Positions 15,542-22,515 of a stretch of DNA of 22,638 nt are shown here, one piece after another. Source of the DNA: CAYQMF01 sp964418595. GTDB taxonomy: Bacteria > Planctomycetota > UBA1135 > UBA2386. The position numbers and the translations under genes are program-made. A model generated the notes under the pieces. The model had not been told where the DNA came from. It saw nothing but the letters and a program-made list of their open reading frames with translations, and searched no databases. Positions within the stretch are counted from its first letter, which is position 1, and each line of letters begins with the position of its first letter. The stretch covers positions 1 through 22,638 of the forward strand of contig CAYQMF010000115.1 of assembly GCA_964418595.1 (NCBI GenBank), read 5' to 3'.

Positions 15542-16780
15542 ATGCGCTCCGTTCTCAGCGCCCTCGTCATCAGCGCCTCGCTTGCCGCCCAGTACACCGG
15601 CGAGCCGCCGCTTCTCTTCACCTCCCCCCCGGCCCAGGATGCGCGCTTCAACGGCGCGGCCCTCGGCACCCCCGGTGGCGGCGCGATCGCGCAGATCCAG
15701 TTCACCCCGATGCGCGACGCGACCGGGGTCCTGGTGCCGAACACCTTCTACATCTCCGCGACCTACGCGTCGGGCGCCATGTGGCTGCCGCACGCGGCGG
15801 AGTACAACGCCCAGACCGGCGTGATCACGCCGCGCCCGGCGGACGTCGCCGCGATCAACTCGGACGGCTTCGCCTGCAACGTGTCCAATGACCTCCTCGT
15901 GGTGGTCTGGGACCGCAACGGCGTCGCGCCTGCGATCGCGTCGCGCGCCAACACGAGCCAGCCCTTCGGCAACGTCCAGGCGCTCGCGGCACCCATCCCC
16001 GCCACCTACAACGACTCGCACCTGTTCGACAAGGACCCGAACTTCGCGAACGGCTACCAGTACGGCTACATCGTCGGCCTGGGCATCCGCTACGCGACCG
16101 TCGACATCAACACCGGCGCGGTCCTCAGCGCCGAGACCACCCCGATCGTCACGACGGTGCAGACGCACTCGCACATGGCGATGCGCCAGCAGACCGGCGG
16201 CTTCCTCGACATCGGCAAGACCCGCGCGATGTGCTTCTCGCGCAACGACAGCTCGGCCGACTCGTACTTCCGCTCGTCGATCGCGGACAACGGCACGCTG
16301 CCGGTCCCGTACTTCCGGATCTGGGATGACGCCTCCTGGAAGGCCAACCCCGGCCACATGGGTGGCGAGGTCTACTACGCGTACGCTCCGGGCAACGCGT
16401 ACGGCAACCCGCTGAAGCACGAGACCCTGTCGTGCTCGTCGTCGTTCGTGCCCGCCACCGGCGGTCTCGCCACGATCGTCGGCTGGGCCAAGACCCGCTC
16501 CGCGGCGCCGGTCTTCGGATCGATCGTCCTCGGCACGGCCGGCCTCGGCGCGGCTGGGCTCGACCTCTCGTTCATGGGCGTGACGGGCAAGCTCGGCCTG
16601 AACCCCGCGGGCCTGCTGGTCCTGCCGCTGCAGGTCTTCGACTTCGCTCAGGGCGAGATCGTCTACGACCTGCCGGTGCCGGCCATGCGTCCGACCACGA
16701 TCCACTACCAGGTGCTGGCGTTCGACACCGCGAACAGCCGTATCTACCTGGGCAACACCGCCCAGCTCGACGTGCGCTGA
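15542..16780 (+). CDS. Secreted protein of unknown function with planctomycete C-terminal domain
   Basis: 412 residues from ATG 15542, chosen for the AAAAGGA ribosome binding site 10 bases upstream and a clean signal peptide (MRSVLSALVISASLAA, cleavage likely before QYTG). The mature body (17 to about 320) is a beta-rich sequence with few cysteines and repeated aromatic/Asn/Asp motifs (FYISATYASGAMWLPHAAEY, GYQYGYIVGLGIRYATVDI); I recognise no catalytic family. The last 90 or so residues (GAAGLDLSFMG, LGLNPAGLLVLPLQVF, YDLPVPAMRPTTIHYQVLAFD, LGNTAQLDVR) resemble the end of the FG-GAP protein at 784-2301. The dedicated promoter, good ribosome binding site and downstream terminator suggest a well-expressed monocistronic gene, but the role is unknown. 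Confidence 0.8.
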   Translation: MRSVLSALVISASLAAQYTGEPPLLFTSPPAQDARFNGAALGTPGGGAIAQIQFTPMRDATGVLVPNTFYISATYASGAMWLPHAAEYNAQTGVITPRPADVAAINSDGFACNVSNDLLVVVWDRNGVAPAIASRANTSQPFGNVQALAAPIPATYNDSHLFDKDPNFANGYQYGYIVGLGIRYATVDINTGAVLSAETTPIVTTVQTHSHMAMRQQTGGFLDIGKTRAMCFSRNDSSADSYFRSSIADNGTLPVPYFRIWDDASWKANPGHMGGEVYYAYAPGNAYGNPLKHETLSCSSSFVPATGGLATIVGWAKTRSAAPVFGSIVLGTAGLGAAGLDLSFMGVTGKLGLNPAGLLVLPLQVFDFAQGEIVYDLPVPAMRPTTIHYQVLAFDTANSRIYLGNTAQLDVR

Positions 16781-16805
16781 TCGCACTCTGAGTTCGCAAC
16801 GAGAA

Positions 16806-16842
16806 GACGCCGGGTGAGGCTCGCCTCCCCGGCGTCGCTGTT
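16806..16842 (+). terminator. Intrinsic-type terminator after the secreted protein gene
   Basis: GACGCCGGG (16806-16814) pairs perfectly with CCCGGCGTC (16828-16836). An inner GAGG/CCTC stem extends the hairpin, and GCTGTT follows it. It ends 14 bases before the next ATG, so its short T-tract merges with the -10 box of the NUDIX-like gene. Confidence 0.65.
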
Positions 16843-16848
16843 TAAGCT
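16843..16848 (+). promoter_or_regulatory. Putative leaderless -10 element TAAGCT
   Basis: TAAGCT lies exactly 7 bases before ATG 16856 (intervening CCGGCCG), the same spacing as before 4242 and 5518. It directly follows the upstream terminator and supports 16856 as the start. Confidence 0.5.
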
Positions 16849-16855
16849 CCGGCCG

Positions 16856-17548
16856 ATGCCGGTCGAGTCGGTCCTCGTCGTCGCGCGCGAATCCCTGTTC
16901 GGCGGGACCTGGCCGCAAGGGTTCGAGCCGGTTGATCCGGCCTCGATCGCCCGCATCGAGCGGGAGGCACGGTTTCTCCCCCGCGAGTTCGCAGAACGCT
17001 CGCCGCAGTGGAAGCAGCCCATCCCCTACTGCGTGGTCGAACGGGGCGAGGCCTGGTTCTGCGTCGAGCGGCTGGCCGCCCAGGGCGAGGCCCGCCTGCA
17101 CGGGCGACGTTCGATCGGGCTGGGCGGCCACATCGGGCCGGAGGACGCCCTCCATCCGGAGGGGCCGGTCCGGAGCGCGCTGCTCCGCGAGCTCCGGGAA
17201 GAACTGGATCTTGGGCCCGGGCCCGGCCGCACCCCCCAGTTCCTGGGCCTCCTCAACGACGACTCGACCGAGGTCGGCCGGGTCCACTTCGGACTGGTTT
17301 TCCGCCTGACCGTCGCCCCGGAGGAAAACGTGGCGGTCCGCGAAAGTCTGAAGATGCGGGGAGGTTGGGGGCGCCTTGCCGGCCCGGGTGGGCTGTGGCA
17401 AGATCTCGACCGCTTCGAGACTTGGTCTCGCATCCTTCTCGAGGCTCGAGCGGCGGGCCACTTCGCACCCTATTCAGGTACTGGCCCCGTCGCATCCCAG
17501 GTCCAAGGCGACCAACTAGACAGGAGTGAGGAAGCTACCGATGGCTGA
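16856..17548 (+). CDS. NUDIX-like domain protein
   Basis: 230 residues from ATG 16856, supported by the TAAGCT box; the frame to 16814 would run through the terminator hairpin. The centre has a NUDIX-type region: SIGLGGHIGPEDA (87-99) then PVRSALLRELREELDLG (104-120), giving the Glu-rich metal-binding helix REL-REE. Spacing between the Gly and the helix is longer than the textbook box and the box's final Gly is Asp, so it is a divergent NUDIX member. The N-terminal part (MPVESVLVVARESLFGG, GFEPVD) and C-terminal ETWSRILLE are typical of a bacterial subgroup of uncharacterised NUDIX proteins. It probably hydrolyses a nucleoside-diphosphate-linked substrate, or is a degenerate binder. The last 8 bases overlap the next gene. 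Confidence 0.75.
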   Translation: MPVESVLVVARESLFGGTWPQGFEPVDPASIARIEREARFLPREFAERSPQWKQPIPYCVVERGEAWFCVERLAAQGEARLHGRRSIGLGGHIGPEDALHPEGPVRSALLRELREELDLGPGPGRTPQFLGLLNDDSTEVGRVHFGLVFRLTVAPEENVAVRESLKMRGGWGRLAGPGGLWQDLDRFETWSRILLEARAAGHFAPYSGTGPVASQVQGDQLDRSEEATDG

Positions 17549-17801
17549 CCGCACGGCGACAAAACCGCGACGTGAGCGGATGTACGACCTTCTGATGAAC
17601 GCCCGGCAGGCGGCGTGGGTCTCGCTGACCCTCGAGAACGGCAAGGCGCTCGAGGGCGCGATCATCTTCAACGAGTTCAAGGGCACCGGCCGTCTGATCA
17701 ACGTCGACCAGGAGATCAGCTACGACTTCCGGGTCGAGCAGGTCGCCGACGTCAAGATCCGCGCGCTCTACGCCGAGCCGGTGCTGGAAGGCGACGACTG
17801 A
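17541..17801 (+). CDS. Small Sm-like protein, possible divergent Hfq
   Basis: 86 residues from ATG 17541. A GAGGAAG ribosome binding site 6 bases upstream decides this start over GTG 17526. Residues 26-41 (WVSLTLENGKALEGAI) follow the Sm1 pattern; from memory of E. coli Hfq (VSIYLVNGIKLQGQI), about 8 of 15 positions are identical. The preceding helix YDLLMNA (15-21) lines up with DPFLNA of Hfq. The second half (RLINVDQEISYDFRVEQVADVKI) could form strands beta3-beta5, but the Hfq YKHA signature is not present. A basic N-terminal segment (TKPRRER) and acidic tail (EPVLEGDD) flank the fold. It is coupled to the NUDIX-like gene by overlap and followed by a strong terminator. An RNA-binding role is inferred; other small beta-barrels remain possible. 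Confidence 0.75.
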   Translation: MADRTATKPRRERMYDLLMNARQAAWVSLTLENGKALEGAIIFNEFKGTGRLINVDQEISYDFRVEQVADVKIRALYAEPVLEGDD

Positions 17802-17842
17802 ACGCGCTGGCTGTGCAGGGCGCTCGTGCCCTTGGCCCACCC

Positions 17843-17885
17843 GCGACGGGGGCCCTCGGTTTCGCCGAGGGCCCCCGTCGCGTTT
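17843..17885 (+). terminator. Strong intrinsic terminator after the Sm-like gene
   Basis: A perfect 17-base-pair stem: GCGACGGGGGCCCTCGG (17843-17859), loop TTTCG and the exact complement at 17865-17881, followed by GTTT. It lies 42 bases after the stop. It is the best hairpin in the window and could also work on the opposite strand, though T-runs are short on both sides. Confidence 0.8.
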
Positions 17886-17894
17886 GGTGCGGTG

Positions 17895-17928
17895 CCGTCT
17901 CCCAGGTTGCCCCGTCTCCCAGGTTGCC
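17895..17928 (+). repeat. 17-base tandem duplication
   Basis: CCGTCTCCCAGGTTGCC occurs twice, directly adjacent and identical (17895-17911 and 17912-17928), just after the Sm-like gene terminator. It is probably a replication slippage product; only two units are present. Confidence 0.8.
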
Positions 17929-17975
17929 TGAGCGACGGTGTACCGGAGCGAGGGGGTGCGGCCGGTCGGTACAAG

Positions 17976-18017
17976 ACATCGCCGGAACCCCGTCTCGCGA
18001 CGAAGCTCCGGCGATGT
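17976..18017. repeat. Inverted repeat, 11-base perfect arms
   Basis: ACATCGCCGGA (17976-17986) and TCCGGCGATGT (18007-18017) flank 20 bases that contain a further CGTC-TCGC-GACG hairpin. It is the most regular dyad in the gene-free region. It may be a stem of a structured RNA or a binding site. Confidence 0.6.
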
Positions 18018-18383
18018 GGAAGCGCGGCACGGTGCGCACGAGCCGGGGAGCCAGGGATCGAGTTCCCGGACCAGGGCTCCTGATCTCTACAACCAGATGC
18101 GTTGAGAATGTCCACGTCGGGGGACCGGCGGCCGCCAAACCGCCGATCGTCGTCCGTCCCGGACACACCGTGTTGACCGAACCAGGGATCCGAAAGATCG
18201 GGGCTGGCGAGGCCGGCTTCCAAGGGCTCCGGATCGCCACGTCCGGGCCCGTGCTGTCGGTCCCTCCCATTGGCGACCGCCTGACACGCGCGCGACCATA
18301 TCGCGCCGCGCGCGACGGACAACGGTTTCTTGACTCACGAACCACAATTTCTTGGGGCCTGGGGTGGCCCACCACACAACGAG

Positions 18384-19685
18384 TCAAGGCGTTGGCGAAG
18401 GCAGGGTGACGACGAAGGTGGTGCCCTCCCCCACCGTCGACGCAACCTCGATCTCGCCCTCGTGCCGCTCGACGATGCCGTGGCTGATCGCGAGCCCCAG
18501 GCCGGTTCCCTTGTCCACGTCCTTGGTCGTGAAGAACGGGTCGAAGATCTTGGGGATCAGCTCCGCCGGAATCCCGGTGCCTTCATCCCGGATCTCGAGG
18601 GCCACCCGATCGTCGATCCGCCGCGTCGAGACGAACACCGTCGAGCCCGGCGGCGACGCGTCGCGGGCGTTGAGCAGGATGTTGATGAGCACCTGGAGGA
18701 GGTGATTCGCGGACCCCATCACCTGCGGATCCCGCGGATCCAGCGCCAGCGCCAGTTCGATCTGCGCACTGCGGAACGGGGCCTGCACCAGCTCCGCCGC
18801 CTCCCGCGCCAGGGCGTTCACCGCAACCGGCCGGAGGCTGAACGGCCCCTCCTTGGCGAAGGTCAGCAGGCCCTGCGTGACGTTGCCGATGCGGTTCGTG
18901 TGCCGGTCGATCACGTCGAGTTCACGGCGGAGGTCGTCCTGCGGGTCGCCATCGTCGATCCGGTGACGGAGGATCTCGACCTTGTTCTTGATCACCCCGA
19001 TCGGGTTGTTGATCTCGTGCGCCACTCCCGCCGCCAGCGTGCCGATCGCCGCCAGCTTCTCGCTGCGCCCCAGTTGCTGGCGCACGCCGGCGAGTTCCAT
19101 CTCCCGCCGGGTGAGGCGGCGGAGGATGTTGGCGAGGAAATACACGGTGATGTACTGGGTGACGCCGAGCGCGGCGACTACCGCGGTCACCGCCGTCGCC
19201 GACGCCGAGTCGAGATCCATGAACCCGGCCCGGATCGGGCGATGCGCGAGGACCCCGGTCCACTCCAGGAACGCGAGAGCCGCAATGCATCCCGTGGCGA
19301 TGGTCGAGACCACCAGCGCCGCGCGGGCCGAGCGCAGGAGCGACGCGATGAACGTGTGGAACAGGTAGAAGAGGACGAACGGGTTCGTGATCCCGCCGCT
19401 GAAGTGCAACATCGCCGAGAGCAGGATCAGGTCGATGGCGATCTGCAGGTCGACGTGGCGACGCAGGACCCGCGCCTCCGCAGTCCGCAGGCGGGGAAAC
19501 ATCGCGAAGTAGGCCAGGTCGACGAGGAGGGTGACGCCCGCCAGGACGTACAGCGGCGTGGCCTCGCGCAGGACGCCGAGCGCCTGCGCCCCCGCCGTCA
19601 CGAGCGCCACGCCGGCGGCGGCGAACAGCCGGAGCCGGTTGAACCACGTGATCTGCTCGTGTCGGTCCGGGTGTCCACGCACCAT
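18384..19685 (-). CDS. Membrane sensor histidine kinase with RegB-like GGxxNPF motif
   Basis: 433 residues from ATG 19685; the frame extends to 19862, but residues upstream of this Met are Arg-rich and unlike a kinase. The N-terminal half has about six hydrophobic segments (roughly 22-40, 47-63, 83-94, 103-116, 122-141, 165-187). Between the third and fourth is GGITNPF (97-103), matching the GGxxNPF quinone-binding motif of RegB/PrrB kinases. The HisKA region has LAAGVAHEINNPIGV with phospho-acceptor His223. The HATPase domain has an N-box (LLQVLINILLNARDA), DEGTGIP (366-372), DPFFTTK and GTGLGLA (393-399). The redox-sensitive Cys that RegB has after its H-box is absent; the only Cys is in a membrane segment. 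No response regulator is in the window. Inferred role: membrane redox or quinone-state sensing. Confidence 0.9.
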   Translation of the reverse strand: MVRGHPDRHEQITWFNRLRLFAAAGVALVTAGAQALGVLREATPLYVLAGVTLLVDLAYFAMFPRLRTAEARVLRRHVDLQIAIDLILLSAMLHFSGGITNPFVLFYLFHTFIASLLRSARAALVVSTIATGCIAALAFLEWTGVLAHRPIRAGFMDLDSASATAVTAVVAALGVTQYITVYFLANILRRLTRREMELAGVRQQLGRSEKLAAIGTLAAGVAHEINNPIGVIKNKVEILRHRIDDGDPQDDLRRELDVIDRHTNRIGNVTQGLLTFAKEGPFSLRPVAVNALAREAAELVQAPFRSAQIELALALDPRDPQVMGSANHLLQVLINILLNARDASPPGSTVFVSTRRIDDRVALEIRDEGTGIPAELIPKIFDPFFTTKDVDKGTGLGLAISHGIVERHEGEIEVASTVGEGTTFVVTLPSPTP

Positions 19686-19723
19686 GGGCTGCAAGGGTCG
19701 CGAATCGTCGGGCCGCACGCAAA

Positions 19724-19749
19724 CGTGGCGAGGGCGCAATCTCGCCACG
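19724..19749. repeat. Inverted repeat upstream of the histidine kinase
   Basis: CGTGGCGAG (19724-19732) and CTCGCCACG (19741-19749) are perfect 9-base arms around 8 bases, 39-64 bases before the kinase ATG on the minus strand. This could be an operator or a leader hairpin. The rest of 19686-19898 shows no gene. Confidence 0.45.
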
Positions 19750-19898
19750 CCTGCGTTGTTCGCCGCAACCGAACGACCCTGGAAGCCCAGACGATACCAT
19801 CGCCAGCGCCCCACTCTTCTGGCGTGGCCCAGCGACGCATCGACTCTGTGGGTCGCGATCACCGGCTGCGATGGCGCGGCGTCTACGCGAGGGGCGCG

Positions 19899-20717
19899 TC
19901 AGTCCGGCGTGCGGGCGTCGTACTCACGCCGCGTGTAGATCCACAGCGCGAGCGCGAGCACGACGACGATGAAGCGCTGCACGGCGAGCGCCGGGTGCAG
20001 CAGGTCGGTGCCATCCGTGTCGCGCAGGAACCCCGGCCGCAGCACGTCGGCGTAGTCGTTCCTGGGCTGGTGCGCGTCGTACAGCAGCCGACGCAGCGGG
20101 TCGGTCACGGTGAACGCGCGCGCCGATGCATCCGCCGCAAGGTTCGCGACCGCCCCCTCCCACCCCACGAGGAAGGCCACGCCCGCGATGAGCGGTCGGC
20201 GGAACCAGGCTCCGAACAGCACGCCCAGCGCCCCATAGGCGAAGGCTCCGAGCACGCTGGCGTACGTGAACGCCCACAGCATCTCCGCGGGCGGCGCGAT
20301 CCCGCGGCGCCAGGTCGGGGCACGGGCGATGCCCCAGCGCAGCAGGACGAGGCCGAGATTCATGAGGATCGCCGTCACCAGCGCCGCGGCGACCCACTTG
20401 CCCAGCAGCAGGGCCGAGCGCGGCAGCGGGCGCGAGAACAGGTAGACGGACGTCCGGTCCTCGAGGTCGCCCTGCACCGCGACGATGCCGAAGTACAAAC
20501 CCACCAGCGCGGCGCCGAACTGGATGAAGAGGAGAAAGCCGACCAGGCCGAAGATCTCGTCGCCGCGATTCCCGGCGCGCGCGATGCGCGGGCTCATCGC
20601 CCAGAAGAAAGCGGTACAGATCGCGATCCCCACCAGGATCACGAGCACCATGCGGCTGCGGACCAGACGCGAGAAGGTCTGCCGCGCGATCGTCCAGGCG
20701 ACGAGAGGCCAACTCAT
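19899..20717 (-). CDS. ABC-2 type transporter permease
   Basis: 272 residues from ATG 20717, set by the ATGA overlap with the upstream ATPase stop. It opens with WTIARQTFSRLVRSRMVLVILVGIAI, a short cytoplasmic lead then the first membrane helix, as in ABC-2 and NosY-like permeases. Further hydrophobic segments include IFGLVGFLLFIQFGAALVGL, WVAAALVTAILMNLGLVLL, FTYASVLGAFAYGALGVLF, IAGVAFLVGWEGAV and FIVVVLALALWIYT. The segment LEDRTSVYLFSRPLPRSALLLGK is the cytoplasmic coupling loop common in this family. It is the last gene of the ABC operon; the pairing with the ATPase at 20714-21631 is inferred from order. Substrate unknown. The kinase gene starts 213 bases further on. Confidence 0.88.
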   Translation of the reverse strand: MSWPLVAWTIARQTFSRLVRSRMVLVILVGIAICTAFFWAMSPRIARAGNRGDEIFGLVGFLLFIQFGAALVGLYFGIVAVQGDLEDRTSVYLFSRPLPRSALLLGKWVAAALVTAILMNLGLVLLRWGIARAPTWRRGIAPPAEMLWAFTYASVLGAFAYGALGVLFGAWFRRPLIAGVAFLVGWEGAVANLAADASARAFTVTDPLRRLLYDAHQPRNDYADVLRPGFLRDTDGTDLLHPALAVQRFIVVVLALALWIYTRREYDARTPD

Positions 20718-21631
20718 GGGACGAGGTACCCGAAGACCGCCTCGAGATCGTCGTCGACGGTGGCGAGTTCGCGGATCAGCCCCTCCGACGAGGCGCCGAG
20801 CCGGGTGATCTCCTCCAGCACACCCGCCGCGGTCTTGGTCTCGATCCGGACGAGATCGCCAGCCACGGTCACCGACTCGACCGCGTCGAGCATCAGCAGG
20901 CGCGCGGCGAGGACGCGCGGGGCCGGGCTGCGCAGGCGAAGACGGTGCGGTCGATCCTGCATCTGTGCCCGCAGTTCCGCGACGCTGCCGTGCGCGAGCA
21001 GCCGGCCGCGGTGGATCAGGACCACGCCCGACTCCGCCAGGTTCTGCAACTCGTGCAAGACATGGCTGCTCACGAGCACCGCGGTCCCCTCCCGCGCGAT
21101 GCGCCGGATGAACTCGCTCACCTCGTGCCGGGCCACCGGATCGAGGCCGGTGAGGGGTTCGTCGAGGAGCACCACCGAAGGCTTCTTGCCGAACGCCTGC
21201 GCCAGCTTCACCCGCTGCCGCATGCCCTTGCTGTAGCCGCCGATCCGGCGATGCATCGCATCGCCCAGGCCGATCTCGTCGAGGAGTTCCCCCGCGCGCC
21301 GGCGCGCGACTCCGGCGCCGAACCCATCGAGGCGGAGCATGGCAGCGAGGAAGGCTCGCCCGGTCATCTCCTCGTAGAACCGGTCGACGTCCGGGCAGTA
21401 GCCGAGGGCGCGGCGCGCTTCCACCGACGTCGGCGGCAGACCCACGAGGCGCACACTCCCGGTGCTGGGGCGCAACAGGCCCGCCGCCAGCTTGAGGATG
21501 GTCGACTTGCCGGCGCCGTTGCGCCCGACGAGGCCGGTCACGCCAGGACCGCACGCGAAGTCGACCTCGGTCAGGGCCGAGACCTGCCCGTACCACTTGC
21601 TCACGTCGGCGAACTCGAGGAACGCGGTCAT
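20714..21631 (-). CDS. ABC transporter ATP-binding protein
   Basis: 305 residues from ATG 21631 (ATGA overlap with the upstream permease). Walker A is GRNGAGKS (36-43), the signature is YSKGMRQR (133-140), Walker B is VVLLDEP (153-159) with the D-loop TGLDP after it, and the H-loop is His190. The Q-loop position reads GYCPDVDRFYEEMT, with Asp where most family members have Gln. This occurs in some ABC-2 exporter ATPases, so the domain is probably still active. Residues 210-305 form the extra C-terminal region (RGRLLAHGSVAEL, then beta-rich) common in CcmA/NatA/NosF-like subunits. It acts at the cytoplasmic face with one or both neighbouring permeases. Confidence 0.93.
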   Translation of the reverse strand: MTAFLEFADVSKWYGQVSALTEVDFACGPGVTGLVGRNGAGKSTILKLAAGLLRPSTGSVRLVGLPPTSVEARRALGYCPDVDRFYEEMTGRAFLAAMLRLDGFGAGVARRRAGELLDEIGLGDAMHRRIGGYSKGMRQRVKLAQAFGKKPSVVLLDEPLTGLDPVARHEVSEFIRRIAREGTAVLVSSHVLHELQNLAESGVVLIHRGRLLAHGSVAELRAQMQDRPHRLRLRSPAPRVLAARLLMLDAVESVTVAGDLVRIETKTAAGVLEEITRLGASSEGLIRELATVDDDLEAVFGYLVP

Positions 21632-22515
21632 GTCGCGACGACCTCCGCCACGCGCAGCCGCCGCAGGGCGAGGCCGAACACCACCGCCACGGTGCCCAGC
21701 AGGAACCCGGCGGCCACGAGCGGCGAGTAGTCGGCGAACGGCACTTCGCCGGCGCATGCTTCGACGACGCGACGGCCCGCGCGCCACGGGCTGATGGCCA
21801 CCACCCAGTTGTCCCGGAACAGCCGCCACAACAGTTGCCCACCGATGAGGGTCCCCACCGACAGGAGCAACCACAGGATCGACGCGAAGTTGGGCGTGCC
21901 CGCCAGCGCCGAGAGCGAGACGCCCAGCAGGGCCAGCAGCGCGCACACGAGCACCAGGCCCGCGAGCATGCCGGGTACGAAGGTGATCGTCGCGTCGAAC
22001 TGCCGCCAGTCCGGCGCCAGCAACACGGAGGTCAGCCAGAGCAGCGCCGGCGCAGCCACGAACGCCGACGCCAACAGCAGGAACGACCCGGCCCACTTGC
22101 CGCCGAAGTAGTCCAGGGGCGTGATGCCACGCGTCCAGTACATCTCGAGAGCCCCGGCGGCCCGGTCTTTCGCCACCGCCCGCACGGTCACCAACGTCGT
22201 GAGGATCAGGAACGGCACGGTCGACAACGTGAAGATCGGCGTGATGAAGAACGCAGGCGTCGACGGGTCGAAACCGCCGCCCGGCATCCCTCGCCCAGCG
22301 CCGCCGCGCTGCGCTCCGAGATCCCAGATCCCGGCGCGCACCAGGAGGAAGATGAGGCTCCCGATGGTCGGGCCCAGGCAGATCAGATAGAGGACCGCAC
22401 CGAAGCGCACCCTGAACATGGTGCGCAGTTCGAGCAGTGCCACCGGCCACGCACGCCGCAGGCGCGAGGTCGGCGTGTAATGCACCCGTCGATAGCCACG
22501 TTCGACGAGGGTCAT
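21628..22515 (-). CDS. ABC-2 type transporter permease
   Basis: 295 residues from ATG 22515 (ATGA overlap with the partial ATPase upstream). It is a polytopic membrane protein: FGAVLYLICLGPTIGSLIFLL, STVPFLILTTLVTVRAV, SFLLLASAFVAAPALLWLTSV, FVPGMLAGLVLVCALLALLGVSL, FASILWLLLSVGTLIGGQLL and LVAAGFLLGTVAVVFGLAL. The phrase VRAVAKDRAAGALEMYWTRGITPLDYFGGK is the coupling-loop region of ABC-2 permeases (energised by an exchange of the type seen in NosY and GldF-like proteins). A Gly-rich loop (GGAGRGMPGGGFD) precedes the third helix. It probably pairs with the ATPase encoded just upstream. Substrate unknown. Confidence 0.88.
   Translation of the reverse strand: MTLVERGYRRVHYTPTSRLRRAWPVALLELRTMFRVRFGAVLYLICLGPTIGSLIFLLVRAGIWDLGAQRGGAGRGMPGGGFDPSTPAFFITPIFTLSTVPFLILTTLVTVRAVAKDRAAGALEMYWTRGITPLDYFGGKWAGSFLLLASAFVAAPALLWLTSVLLAPDWRQFDATITFVPGMLAGLVLVCALLALLGVSLSALAGTPNFASILWLLLSVGTLIGGQLLWRLFRDNWVVAISPWRAGRRVVEACAGEVPFADYSPLVAAGFLLGTVAVVFGLALRRLRVAEVVAT

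Larger units (their letters stand above)
17886..18383. other. Gene-free convergent region with several stem-loops
   Basis: About 500 bases between the Sm-like gene terminator and the 3' end of the histidine kinase. No frame gives protein-like sequence. Visible structures, in order: a dyad GTACCG/CGGTAC (17940-17945, 17967-17972); a perfect 11-base stem ACATCGCCGGA/TCCGGCGATGT (17976-18017) with a nested CGTC/GACG hairpin; GGAGCC/GGCTCC (18047-18080) enclosing GGGA/TCCC; a longer imperfect stem-loop (18109-18165) with TGTCC/GGACA outside and CGGCGG/CCGCCG inside; and TGGCGA/TCGCCA (18205-18239). The base composition is somewhat lower in GC at 18320-18355. It does not match tRNA, tmRNA, RNase P or SRP RNA by eye. 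It could hold a non-coding RNA, decayed sequence or nothing functional. Confidence 0.45.

Noticed and set aside
15281..17461. 726-codon minus-strand frame
   Set aside because: Crosses two plus-strand genes with signal peptide, promoters and a terminator; repetitive Arg/Asp/Val composition.
18047..18080. Possible tRNA-like T-arm (GGATCGAGTTCCC)
   Set aside because: No acceptor or anticodon arm at the right spacing on either strand.
18330..21236. 968-codon plus-strand frame
   Set aside because: Antisense to the histidine kinase and ABC genes, both with complete catalytic motifs.
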